From positions 186,001-250,000 of the forward strand of contig JADJLO010000041.1 in NCBI GenBank assembly GCA_016710075.1: a stretch of 64,000 nt of DNA, written 5' to 3'. Shown piece after piece: positions 40,228-48,688 of the stretch. Source of the DNA: Acidobacteriota bacterium. Its GTDB lineage: Bacteria; Acidobacteriota; Blastocatellia; RBC074. The notes beneath the pieces are model-generated. The model was not told the DNA's origin and did no database searches. It worked only from the letters and a program-made list of their open reading frames with translations. The translations under genes were made by a program, and so were the position numbers. Positions within the stretch are counted from its first letter, which is position 1. Every line of letters begins with the position of its first letter.

Positions 40228-40253
40228 ATTCTTCTTTTCTTTTTTTTCCTGAT

Positions 40254-42296
40254 TTATGCCAGCCCCAGTGCAACTATGATCACGTCAATAATCTTGATAC
40301 CGATGAACGGGACCACCAGGCCGCCAAAACCGTAAACCAGCAGGTTTCTCCTGAGCAGGGTTTCGGCGCTCAGGGGACGATATTTGATTCCGCGCAAGGC
40401 CAGGGGAATCAGGGCAATGATGATCAGCGCGTTGAAGATCACCGCCGAAAGAATAGCCGATTGCGGTGTTGCCAGTTTCATGACGTTGAGGGCGGAAAGC
40501 ACAGGGAATGCGCCGGCGAACATCGCAGGGATGATGGCGAAATACTTAGCGACATCATTGGCAATCGAAAACGTCGTCAGGGCGCCGCGCGTCATGAGCA
40601 ATTGCTTGCCAATCTCGACAATCTCGATGAGTTTGGTGGGGTTCGAGTCGAGGTCCACCATGTTGCCGGCTTCCTTGGCTGCCTGCGTGCCGGAGTTCAT
40701 CGCTACCCCGACATCGGCCTGGGCCAGTGCCGGCGCGTCGTTCGTGCCGTCGCCCGTCATGGCCACCAGCTTGCCTTCCGCCTGCTCACGCTTGATGAGC
40801 GCCATCTTGTCTTCGGGTGTGGCTTCGGCCAGAAAATCGTCAACGCCGGCCTCACGGGCAATCGTGGCGGCCGTCAGCGGATTGTCGCCTGTGATCATCA
40901 CCGTCTTGATGCCCATTGCGCGAAGCTGGTCGAAGCGCTCTTTCATCCCGCCCTTGACGATGTCCTTGAGGTAGATGACACCGAGCGGCCTTCCCTGTTC
41001 GGCGACGACCAGAGGCGTGCCGCCGGCTTTTGAGATTTGTTCGACGATGTCCCGCAACTCCTTTGGTGCAGCCTGCCCCATCGAATTGACATATTTATCA
41101 ATCGCATCCACGGCGCCCTTGCGTATCTCACGCCCGTTGTAATCGACACCGGACATACGGGTCTGAGCCGTGAACGGAATGAAGTGAGCGTGGTGGGATT
41201 CGAGCTGCCTTTCGCGGAGGCCGTATTTTTCCTTGGCGAGGACGACGATCGAGCGTCCCTCAGGAGTCTCATCAGCGAGCGAGGAGAGCTGCGCTGCATC
41301 GGCCAGGTCGGCCTGATCGACGCCGGGCAGTGGGATGAACTCCGTCGCCTGCCGGTTGCCGAGGGTGATAGTGCCCGTTTTATCGAGCAGCAGCGTGTTG
41401 ACGTCGCCGGCCGCTTCGACGGCGCGCCCCGACATTGCCAGCACGTTGTGCTGGATCAGCCTGTCCATACCCGCGATGCCGATGGCGCTCAGCAGGCCAC
41501 CGATAGTCGTCGGAATCAGGCAGACGAGCAGCGAGACCAGCACGAAGACCGATTGCCCGGCATTGGAATAAAGGGCAAAGGGCTGGAGCGTTACGACCGC
41601 CAGCAGGAAGATGATTGTCAGCCCGGCCAGCAGAATGCTGAGCGCGATTTCGTTCGGAGTTTTCTGTCGCTCCGCGCCTTCTACCAGTGCGATCATCCTG
41701 TCGATGAATGTCTCACCGGGATTCGAGGTGATTCGAATCTTGATGTGATCTGAAAGGACGCGAGTTCCGCCGGTGACGGCTGAACGATCTCCACCCGCTT
41801 CGCGGATGACCGGCGCTGATTCGCCCGTGATCGCCGACTCGTCAACCGAGGCCACGCCTTCAATGACCTCGCCATCGCCGGGAATGAATTCACCCGCGCT
41901 GACAATAACAACATCGTCCTTGCGCAGATTCGGCGCAGGCACGTCTTCGGTTTGCCCCCCGGCCAGCAGCCGGCGGGCGATGGTATCGGTCTTTGCCTTG
42001 CGCAGCGTATCGGCCTGGGCCTTGCCGCGACCTTCCGCCATCGCTTCGGCAAAGTTGGCAAAGAGCACGGTGAACCAAAGCCAGAGCGTGATCTGCAGCG
42101 AAAAACCCGACCCTGACGCACCGGTCACAATATCGCGGATCAGCAACAGCGTGGTTATCACGCTGCCGACCTCGACGACGAACATCACAGGGTTCTTCAT
42201 CATGGTTACGGGATTGAGTTTCCTCAACGAATCAATCAGGGCACGTTGAACTATTTTCGGATCCCAGATCGAGATTGTCTTCTGTTTTTTTGACAT
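40254..42296 (-). CDS. kdpB: Potassium-transporting ATPase ATP-binding subunit KdpB
   Basis: 680 residues, P-type ATPase that powers high-affinity K+ import at the inner membrane. Phosphorylated aspartate D305 in LLLDKTGTITLGN; actuator ITGESAPVIREAGG; hinge MTGDGTNDAPALAQADVGVA; membrane segment CLIPTTIGGLLSAIG. Length is usual and no frame break is seen. In order kdpA-kdpB-kdpC with 23- and 26-base gaps. Confidence 0.97.
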   Translation of the reverse strand: MSKKQKTISIWDPKIVQRALIDSLRKLNPVTMMKNPVMFVVEVGSVITTLLLIRDIVTGASGSGFSLQITLWLWFTVLFANFAEAMAEGRGKAQADTLRKAKTDTIARRLLAGGQTEDVPAPNLRKDDVVIVSAGEFIPGDGEVIEGVASVDESAITGESAPVIREAGGDRSAVTGGTRVLSDHIKIRITSNPGETFIDRMIALVEGAERQKTPNEIALSILLAGLTIIFLLAVVTLQPFALYSNAGQSVFVLVSLLVCLIPTTIGGLLSAIGIAGMDRLIQHNVLAMSGRAVEAAGDVNTLLLDKTGTITLGNRQATEFIPLPGVDQADLADAAQLSSLADETPEGRSIVVLAKEKYGLRERQLESHHAHFIPFTAQTRMSGVDYNGREIRKGAVDAIDKYVNSMGQAAPKELRDIVEQISKAGGTPLVVAEQGRPLGVIYLKDIVKGGMKERFDQLRAMGIKTVMITGDNPLTAATIAREAGVDDFLAEATPEDKMALIKREQAEGKLVAMTGDGTNDAPALAQADVGVAMNSGTQAAKEAGNMVDLDSNPTKLIEIVEIGKQLLMTRGALTTFSIANDVAKYFAIIPAMFAGAFPVLSALNVMKLATPQSAILSAVIFNALIIIALIPLALRGIKYRPLSAETLLRRNLLVYGFGGLVVPFIGIKIIDVIIVALGLA

Positions 42297-42319
42297 AATA
42301 GTTTCAGGGTTCAGGATGC

Positions 42320-44095
42320 TTAAAATAACTTGCCGGCCTGCATCAGCAGGTGTTCGACTATGGGGCCGAGGCTCAGTACCGGGAAGAAAGTCAGAGCTCC
42401 GACGATCAGTATCACGCCAACCAGCAGCGTCGTGAAAAGCGGAGTCGTGACGGGGAAAGTTTCGAGTGAGGGCGGCACATATTTCTTTCGGCCCAGATTT
42501 CCAGCAAGCGCCAGCATCGGAATGATCATCAGAAATCGTCCGAACAGCATCGCCAGACCTATAGTCGTGTTGTACCAGTACGTATTTGCCGAAATCCCGG
42601 CAAAGGCGGATCCGTTGTTGGCCGTGCCGGAGGTGAAGGCATAGAGCATCTCAGACAAACCGTGCGGCCCGGCATTGTTGAGCTGTGAAGTCCCGAACCC
42701 CGGCGAAACAGATGAGATCGCGGTGAAGATCAGTATCGTCAGTGGGAAGATCAGCACATTGAGCATCGCCATTTTGACGTCATACGCCTCGACCTTCTTG
42801 CCCAGGTATTCCGGCGTGCGCCCGACCATCAACCCGGCAATGAATATTGAAAGGATGACGTAAATCAGGATGCCGTACATTCCGGCTCCGACGCCACCGA
42901 AGATCACTTCGCTGAGCATCATGTTGACCATCGGCACCAGCCCCCCGAGCGGCGTGAAACTGTCGTGCATCGAATTGACGGCGCCACACGAGGCATCGGT
43001 CGTGACGGTCGCGAAGAGTGCCGAATTGGCAATGCCGAAACGCACTTCCTTGCCTTCCATGTTACCGCCCGATTGCATCGCACTGACCGACTGATCAACC
43101 CCCGCCAGCAATGGATTGCCCCTCGCCTCTGCCCAGTAGGCCACGATCACGCCGGCGAAGAAGAGAACCGCCATGGCGGCAAACACCGCCCAGCCGTGTT
43201 TCGGAGAGCCCGTCATGCGCCCCAGCGTGCAGGTCAGCCCCGCGGAGATCGCGAATATCGCAAACATCTGCAAAAGATTGGAAAACGGCGTCGGGTTCTC
43301 GAACGGATGCGCGCTGTTGGCATTGAAAAAACCGCCACCGTTCGTGCCCCACATCTTGATTGCCTCCTGTGACGCAACTGGCCCTTGCGCAATCACCTGA
43401 TCGGTGACAGTCTCTGTAGTCACCTGGCCGTTCTCTGCCTTTTTCGCTATTTGCTGAGGGTCAAGCAGTTTTACCGTGTCGTAGGCTTTGAAGTTCTGCA
43501 CCACACCCTGCGATACGAGGAGCAAGGCGCCAACAAGGCAGAACGGCAGCAGCACCCAGAGTGTCGCCCGCGTCATATCCACCCAGAAATTACCCAATGC
43601 ATCTTTTTCGCGCCGCGCTATTCCTCGTATAAAAGCGATGGCCAGAGCTATTCCAACCGCCGCTGAGACGAAGTTGTGATAGGCGAGCCCCGCCATCTGT
43701 GTCAGATAGCTCATCGTCACTTCCGGAACATAGCTCTGCCAGTTTGTGTTGGTGGTAAAGGACGCGGCCGTATTGAACGCCGAACTCGGCTCGATGTTCG
43801 CCAGTTTCTGCGGATTGAACGGCAGCCACGCCTGCAGACGCTGAATGAGGTAGAGCACCACCATCGAGACCGCACTGAAGACCAGCATCGCCAGCGCATA
43901 TTCAGTCCAGCGCATCTCCTTCTCCTCCCTCACCCCGGTCATCTTGTAGATCAGACGCTCGATTGGGCGCAGCACAGGATCAAGAAATGTCTTTTCACGG
44001 TTGAAGACCCGCGCCATGAACACGCCCAGCGGTTTTGTCACCGCCAGCACCAGCGCGAAGAAAAACAGTATTTGTAACCAGCCATTGAGTGTCAT
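42320..44095 (-). CDS. kdpA: Potassium-transporting ATPase potassium-binding subunit KdpA
   Basis: 591 residues, ten membrane helices; forms the K+ channel-like part of KdpFABC. Selectivity-filter-like stretches are visible: SFTTNTNWQSY, MWGTNGGGFFNANSAHPFEN, TTDASCGAVNSMHDS and GTANNGSAFAG. N-terminus (WLQILFFFALVLAVTKPLGV) and C-terminus are complete. It follows kdpF after a 53-base gap. No strong ribosome-binding site is seen before ATG 44095. Confidence 0.97.
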   Translation of the reverse strand: MTLNGWLQILFFFALVLAVTKPLGVFMARVFNREKTFLDPVLRPIERLIYKMTGVREEKEMRWTEYALAMLVFSAVSMVVLYLIQRLQAWLPFNPQKLANIEPSSAFNTAASFTTNTNWQSYVPEVTMSYLTQMAGLAYHNFVSAAVGIALAIAFIRGIARREKDALGNFWVDMTRATLWVLLPFCLVGALLLVSQGVVQNFKAYDTVKLLDPQQIAKKAENGQVTTETVTDQVIAQGPVASQEAIKMWGTNGGGFFNANSAHPFENPTPFSNLLQMFAIFAISAGLTCTLGRMTGSPKHGWAVFAAMAVLFFAGVIVAYWAEARGNPLLAGVDQSVSAMQSGGNMEGKEVRFGIANSALFATVTTDASCGAVNSMHDSFTPLGGLVPMVNMMLSEVIFGGVGAGMYGILIYVILSIFIAGLMVGRTPEYLGKKVEAYDVKMAMLNVLIFPLTILIFTAISSVSPGFGTSQLNNAGPHGLSEMLYAFTSGTANNGSAFAGISANTYWYNTTIGLAMLFGRFLMIIPMLALAGNLGRKKYVPPSLETFPVTTPLFTTLLVGVILIVGALTFFPVLSLGPIVEHLLMQAGKLF

Positions 44096-44148
44096 AGTAA
44101 ATTATTTCATCAGCCGGGAGTCATCCGTTCGATGCTCCCCGCTCTCAA

Positions 44149-44238
44149 TCAGAATTTTTCGGGACGCAGCAGTGCGGCTGCCAGATAAAACAGCAGCAGC
44201 GTCGCTGCAATAAGACAGATAATTGATTCCAGATTCAT
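44149..44238 (-). CDS. kdpF: Potassium-transporting ATPase subunit KdpF
   Basis: 29-residue single-span peptide (MNLESIICLIAATLLLFYLA, then ALLRPEKF), the standard KdpF ending in a PE(R/K)F motif. ATG 44238 is preceded by AGGAG; a longer open frame upstream is not coding. It stabilises the KdpA-KdpB interface. Confidence 0.93.
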   Translation of the reverse strand: MNLESIICLIAATLLLFYLAAALLRPEKF

Positions 44239-44308
44239 TGAGTTCCGCTCCTGATCATTTCTCGCCCGCGACTGAGCGCTGCAAGATAATGAACGCCTAT
44301 TATTCCAG

Positions 44309-44395
44309 TCATAGCCTGTCACACCCGCGCACATAGGCGGCTGACATCAATAAGAAAACTACCGTCAGGCCGATGAAAATCAGATCCATCAACAT
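44309..44395 (-). CDS. 28-residue membrane peptide upstream of kdpF
   Basis: MLMDLIFIGLTVVFLLMSAA followed by YVRGCDRL. ATG 44395 with AGGAG six bases upstream; stop TGA 44309-44311. One hydrophobic helix and a short basic/acidic tail with a single cysteine. Its place before kdpF, good start signal and '(Y)VRGCDRL' end make it a likely real gene; I have the impression that similar peptides precede kdpF in other bacteria, but cannot verify this here. Possibly an additional small subunit or assembly factor of the Kdp complex (inferred). Confidence 0.7.
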   Translation of the reverse strand: MLMDLIFIGLTVVFLLMSAAYVRGCDRL

Positions 44396-44454
44396 TCTCT
44401 TCTCCTCTCGATACAATCGAGTCTGACTTGGCAGGCAGATATCGATGATCCTGC

Positions 44455-45915
44455 TTACCAGCTTCCTTCCTTTCGCCCGAACCACCAGACCAGGCCCAGT
44501 GTCGCGGTGTTCTGCTCCTTCTTCAATAATCCCGGCCGATTCGTCAGAAAAAATAGCTGGTTTGAAAAATCACGCCGCCATTCACCACGCAGCAGGAAGC
44601 CTTCGGCTAACTTGTAATCGGCCGTGACGGTGTTCTCCTTCAAAGCCTGAGTAGAGCCCGAGAACAGGCCGCCGCGATCCGAAAGGTACTCAAATCGGCC
44701 TCCCAGCGCGAATTTCGGCTGGAACTGATAACGCAGATAGGCCGCTCCGCCCGTGACTCGTGCCGGCGCCGAGTTTGTCTGAATGCGATTGATTACATAA
44801 TCGCCCTCCAGCGCAAGCGTCAGTTTGTCTGTGATATTGAATGTCGCGTATGCATCGAGGACATGGAAACGACCTCTCAACACAGGGCGGATGAGGTCAG
44901 TTGACAGTCCCGGCTGTGTCGGAAATGATGCAAAAGTCGGGTTAAGCGCCGGATTCCGGTCACGCTGTTCCTGCCCGGCATAGTAGTTGGCCTGAACAGT
45001 AACGCGTTTGGTCGGTTTGTAGGTCAGCAGAAGCGCCTGTGATTTGAAGCCGTTGAAGTCCTCGCTCTGATTCGCGCCGTTGACCAGCCAGTACATCGCC
45101 GTCAACTTGTCGCTGACCGGGTATGATGCACGAAATCCGAAGTGATAAAATGGCAGGTAATTGAAAAAGTAAGCTCGCGAGTAGTTGAAATTGTCCTTGG
45201 TATAATTCGTCTCGTAGCCGAGCGCTCCGGCGAATTTGCCGAAATCCACGGTCACACCTTTTCCGATCGGCGCAACGTATGTACCATAAGCCTGCCAGAC
45301 ATTGCGATAGACCTGCGGCCGCGGTTCATTTCCGGCATTACCCTGGACCGTCTCCGTCGCCTGACCATACTGCAAATCCAAACGCATTCCGAACCGGCGC
45401 CCGGCCTCGACATTCGGCGACTGCTCTATCACTATCGCCGCCTGGTTAAGGCTAAAGCTGTTGCTTGTGACATCGTAAGCACGCAGCAGATTTATCCCCC
45501 CCACAGGGCGATTGAAGTTGTAGCCATAATAGCCGTCAAGCGTCATATTTATCGTCGTCCCGCGAAAAAAATCGAGCACGGAACGATCCTCAGGTGCGAG
45601 CCCTTTATTCTGCTCCTTTTCCTGGGACGTCGAAACAACCTTCGCATTCAATTCGGAAGATACTTTCTTTCCTGGAACATCACCTGAGATTGCCACTGTT
45701 TTTTCATATTCCATCTGGCTGATGCGGGCTTCGAGCTGCTCAATTTTCCGCCGCATCTCCCGCAACTCCTCCAGCATCGCTGCATTCTCTTTCGAATCTC
45801 TAAGAACTGTGGGCCTTGGGTCGCCCGCCACAGTCGCAGCGTTCTGACCTGCCGCCTGTATACTCGCGGCTATTGAAATAATAGCAATTAATGAGATAAG
45901 GATTATTTTGGTCAT
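44455..45915 (-). CDS. Outer-membrane beta-barrel porin (BBP2-like) in the kdp locus
   Basis: 486 residues. Signal peptide (MTKIILISLIAIISIAASIQ...A), a coiled-coil segment (ENAAMLEELREMRRKIEQLEARIS), then a long beta-barrel with alternating aromatic strands (MTLDGYYGYNFNRPVGGINL, WQAYGTYVAPIGKGVTVDFG, TVQANYYAGQEQRDRNP) and an aromatic C-terminal strand (ATLGLVWWFGRKEGSW). Resembles the putative beta-barrel porin-2 family. It lies 59 bases before the 28-residue peptide and kdpF on the same strand, which suggests K+ or solute passage across the outer membrane for the Kdp pump (inferred). Confidence 0.85.
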   Translation of the reverse strand: MTKIILISLIAIISIAASIQAAGQNAATVAGDPRPTVLRDSKENAAMLEELREMRRKIEQLEARISQMEYEKTVAISGDVPGKKVSSELNAKVVSTSQEKEQNKGLAPEDRSVLDFFRGTTINMTLDGYYGYNFNRPVGGINLLRAYDVTSNSFSLNQAAIVIEQSPNVEAGRRFGMRLDLQYGQATETVQGNAGNEPRPQVYRNVWQAYGTYVAPIGKGVTVDFGKFAGALGYETNYTKDNFNYSRAYFFNYLPFYHFGFRASYPVSDKLTAMYWLVNGANQSEDFNGFKSQALLLTYKPTKRVTVQANYYAGQEQRDRNPALNPTFASFPTQPGLSTDLIRPVLRGRFHVLDAYATFNITDKLTLALEGDYVINRIQTNSAPARVTGGAAYLRYQFQPKFALGGRFEYLSDRGGLFSGSTQALKENTVTADYKLAEGFLLRGEWRRDFSNQLFFLTNRPGLLKKEQNTATLGLVWWFGRKEGSW

Positions 45916-45996
45916 ACGAAGTATCCCTGAAAAAGTATGATGAATGGCCGGTTTTTTGGGTTAATGACGTGTACACCATGCAATTCCCCAGAGTCC

Positions 45997-46374
45997 TCAT
46001 CGAAGTTTATTGCTCTGATTTTCCCGGTCAATAAAATCGAGTATGTACCCGCTGACAATGACCAGCGGGATCGTCAGGCAAAGCAACACAGTTCCCACTT
46101 CATGTAACTCCATGCCCCTGACTCCTTCTCCTATGATCCACGACAGTATCGTCAGCAGAGAACCGAACAGGAATGATCCGATGCAGCCGGTCAGGCATAA
46201 AATCAGGATTATTAACTCGATAGATGGGATTCTAAAATTACCCATATTATTTGAAGTTGTTGGCATTGTTTCCCTTTCTGCCCCCTCTGAATGCTCCACT
46301 CCCCCGTCAATCTCTTGATGGTTTAGATCCGATCGAGTTTCAGGAGATTCATTGCTCATAGACAATCTGAGCAT
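45997..46374 (-). CDS. Small membrane protein of unknown function
   Basis: 125 residues; no family recognised. The first about 48 residues are polar and acidic (SPETRSDLNHQEIDGGVEHS), followed by three hydrophobic stretches (SIELIILILCLTGCIGSFLF, LLTILSWIIGEG, VGTVLLCLTIPLVIVSGYIL) and a short charged tail. ATG 46374 is preceded by AGGCAGG; ATG 46352 is an alternative. Same strand as, and 81 bases before, the porin gene, so it may belong to the kdp transcription unit. Composition looks native. Confidence 0.6.
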   Translation of the reverse strand: MLRLSMSNESPETRSDLNHQEIDGGVEHSEGAERETMPTTSNNMGNFRIPSIELIILILCLTGCIGSFLFGSLLTILSWIIGEGVRGMELHEVGTVLLCLTIPLVIVSGYILDFIDRENQSNKLR

Positions 46375-46504
46375 ATGCCTGCCTGCATAAAAGGTGTGTA
46401 AAAGGTTTATAAAGAGTTCATAAAGATCAAAAATAGTGGGTTAAGAGGCGTATCAGACGAATAATTGTTGTAACTGCTCAGCGCCTGGTCTTTAGTATTT
46501 GATG

Positions 46505-46673
46505 GATTTCGTGGAAATAAAGGTATTTTTCATCGCCAAGAACGCCAAGAGGGTTCAGGGAGTGATTCATAATTTACTTTTAAAAACCGGCTGGAATAGA
46601 CAGGTCAGGCCAAATCCCGGCTATCAATCCTTGGCGTTCTTGGCGATGAAAATACCTTTATTTCCACGAAATC
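46505..46673. repeat. 44-bp inverted repeat ('CTTGGCGTTCTTGGCG' arms)
   Basis: Arms 46505-46549 and 46630-46673 are complementary with a single one-base indel in the A/T run; each contains CTTGGCGTTCTTGGCG. The spacer is 80 bases. It fills most of the 367-bp gap between kdpE and the small membrane protein; no gene is seen there. Confidence 0.85.
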
Positions 46674-46741
46674 CGGCTGGTTGGGTAAGAACTTTCCGCT
46701 ACGAAGTTCCGTCAGCAGGGGCTGAGCAGTTACTAATTGTT

Positions 46742-47452
46742 TTATTTTGATGAGCCGCCGGTCGGGTCAAACCGATAGCCGACCCAGGGTTCCGTCTGAA
46801 TGTAACGTTTGCCTGATTGATCTGATTCCAGTTTCTTTCTGAGGTTTCCGACGAAGACGCGCAGATACTCATTCTGTTCAATGTAGTTTCCGCCCCAGAT
46901 GGCGGCGAGCAACGTGCGGTGAGTCAACACCTTCCCGGGATTTTTTACGAAGTAGAGGAGCAGATCATACTCCTTGGGTGTGAAGTGAACCTCGCGGCCG
47001 GCAACGGTCAGGGAGCGGGACTCCAGGTCAATATGAAATTCACCTGCATCGATGGTGGTGGCTGTATCATCGGCGGGAACGCCTTTAGCCCGGCGCAGGG
47101 TCGCACGAATTCGGGCCAGCAGCTCATCTATGCCGAAAGGTTTGGTGATGTAATCATCGGCGCCCGCATCGAGAGCCTCGACCTTGCTCTTCTCCTCGCC
47201 TTTTGCCGACAGAACGATGATCGGTACTCTTGATATCTCCCTCAGACGCTTGCATAGTTCTAGCCCATCCATCACCGGCATCGCCAGATCGGTGATCACC
47301 AGATCCGGTTGGCTATCGCTGAATATCTCCAGCGCCGAAAGCCCGTCACCGGCCACACGTATGTCATAGCCGTGCGATTTCAGACCCGTTCGTAGAACAC
47401 GGGTGATCTGGGCTTCATCATCCACTACGAGAATCCGCGCATTTTCTTTCAT
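46742..47452 (-). CDS. kdpE: KdpE-type response regulator
   Basis: 236 residues from ATG 47452 (MKENARILVVDDEAQITRVL); upstream open frame overlaps the kinase gene. Receiver domain with acidic pocket VVDDE, phospho-acceptor in DLVITDLAMPVMDG and lysine in DYITKPF; OmpR/PhoB winged helix with LTPKEYDLL-type core (FTPKEYDLLLYFVKNPGKVL) and the KdpE-like end RYIQTEPWVGYRF. The preceding gene encodes a KdpD-type kinase (22 bases upstream). Expected to activate kdp transcription in K+ limitation or osmotic stress. Confidence 0.93.
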   Translation of the reverse strand: MKENARILVVDDEAQITRVLRTGLKSHGYDIRVAGDGLSALEIFSDSQPDLVITDLAMPVMDGLELCKRLREISRVPIIVLSAKGEEKSKVEALDAGADDYITKPFGIDELLARIRATLRRAKGVPADDTATTIDAGEFHIDLESRSLTVAGREVHFTPKEYDLLLYFVKNPGKVLTHRTLLAAIWGGNYIEQNEYLRVFVGNLRKKLESDQSGKRYIQTEPWVGYRFDPTGGSSK

Positions 47453-47474
47453 ATCATCACATTCCCCATCTCGG

Positions 47475-48662
47475 TTACGTGTTGTTTTTACCTTCCTCGT
47501 TTTCCTGAGGAATTTCATCGTCCCCGACCGGTAAAGTGAACACCACCCGCAGCCCTCTACCCGCGTCTCCATCTTCCAGCCGGATCCTTCCGGCATGGGC
47601 TTCAATCAGTCCTTTGGCAATTGAAAGCCCCAGCCCGGTGCCTGAAGGCTGGCGACGGCCCGTATCTTCAATACGATAAAACTTGTCGAAAACTCTCTCC
47701 CTGAATTCCACAGGGAGCCCCGGCCCCTGATCAGAGACGGCGATGAGAACCTGATCCTCCACGCCTCTTCGGGCCGTCAGTCTGATCTCTGTCCCGGCAG
47801 GCGAATACTTCGCCGCATTATCAAGCAGCGTGTAGATGACCTCGCCGATGGCTCTTGGGTCGACCTTGATGACGGGCAACTCCTTATCAATTTCCACCTT
47901 GAGATGGTGATGCCGGGTCAGATTTTCAGCCCTTTCCAGCGCGCTGCATATTATCTCGTCAATCGGCTCCCAAAGCCGGCGCAGCCGCATCTCCCCGGCT
48001 TCGATGCGGGCCATGTCGATCATTCCGTTGACGAAATGCGTCAGACGATCGCTCTCCTCATCGATCACCTCAAGCATCTCGCGCTTATCACCGGCATCGA
48101 GCCTGGCCGATCCTTCCTCATCAAGAAGCGTCGTGACCGATGCTTTGATTGCAGTCAGTGGCGTCCGAATGTCATGCGTAACCGCATCGAGCAGGGCGGA
48201 TTTGAGTTTTTCGCTCTGTTTCAGGGCTTCTGCGTAGCTCGCCTTTTTGAAAGCTTCCTGAAGCTCGAGATAGAGCCGTTCGATCTCGGCCTTGCGAGCC
48301 TCAGCTTCATCAGCCCGCCGCCTGGCGCGCGCAGATAATTCCCCCACGGTCATCGCCGTTATCAGAAAAGCGCCCAGAGCAATCCAGTTCTCAGGATCGG
48401 CTATTGTCAGTGTGTAGATCGGTGGCAGAAAAAAATAGTTGAAGAACAAAACTCCGGCCAGCGAGGCGACGAGTGCCGGGAGGCTGCCATATTGTCTTGC
48501 TACAAACTGCACAGCCAGCAGAAGCAATAAGGATGCGGTGGTTGAATTGAGATGAGATTTGAAAGGGACCAGCAGCGCAACGACGAGAGCAATTCCGATT
48601 ATGGCCCGCAGATAATCGGAACCAGCCGCCAGTACTGTTGTTCTTTTGTAGTTGAGCAGCAA
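47475..48662 (-). CDS. KdpD C-terminal half: DUF4118 membrane domain plus histidine kinase
   Basis: 395 residues from TTG 48662, the only start in the frame after a stop. Four membrane helices of the KdpD DUF4118 domain (LRAIIGIALVVALLVPFKSH, TASLLLLLAVQFVARQYGSL, FFNYFFLPPIYTLTIADPEN, WIALGAFLITAMTVGELSA), a coiled coil, then an intact H-box (AVTHDIRTPLTAIKASVTTL), N-box (LLDNAAKYSP), and G boxes (DQGPGLP, SGTGLGLSIAKGLI). It equals the part missing from the KdpD N-terminal gene at 38465-39626, so KdpD is split. It lies 26 bases after mlaD and may share the mla transcript. Confidence 0.9.
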   Translation of the reverse strand: MLLNYKRTTVLAAGSDYLRAIIGIALVVALLVPFKSHLNSTTASLLLLLAVQFVARQYGSLPALVASLAGVLFFNYFFLPPIYTLTIADPENWIALGAFLITAMTVGELSARARRRADEAEARKAEIERLYLELQEAFKKASYAEALKQSEKLKSALLDAVTHDIRTPLTAIKASVTTLLDEEGSARLDAGDKREMLEVIDEESDRLTHFVNGMIDMARIEAGEMRLRRLWEPIDEIICSALERAENLTRHHHLKVEIDKELPVIKVDPRAIGEVIYTLLDNAAKYSPAGTEIRLTARRGVEDQVLIAVSDQGPGLPVEFRERVFDKFYRIEDTGRRQPSGTGLGLSIAKGLIEAHAGRIRLEDGDAGRGLRVVFTLPVGDDEIPQENEEGKNNT

Positions 48663-48688
48663 GGCAATTCTGCGTCAGTCACTCCGTT

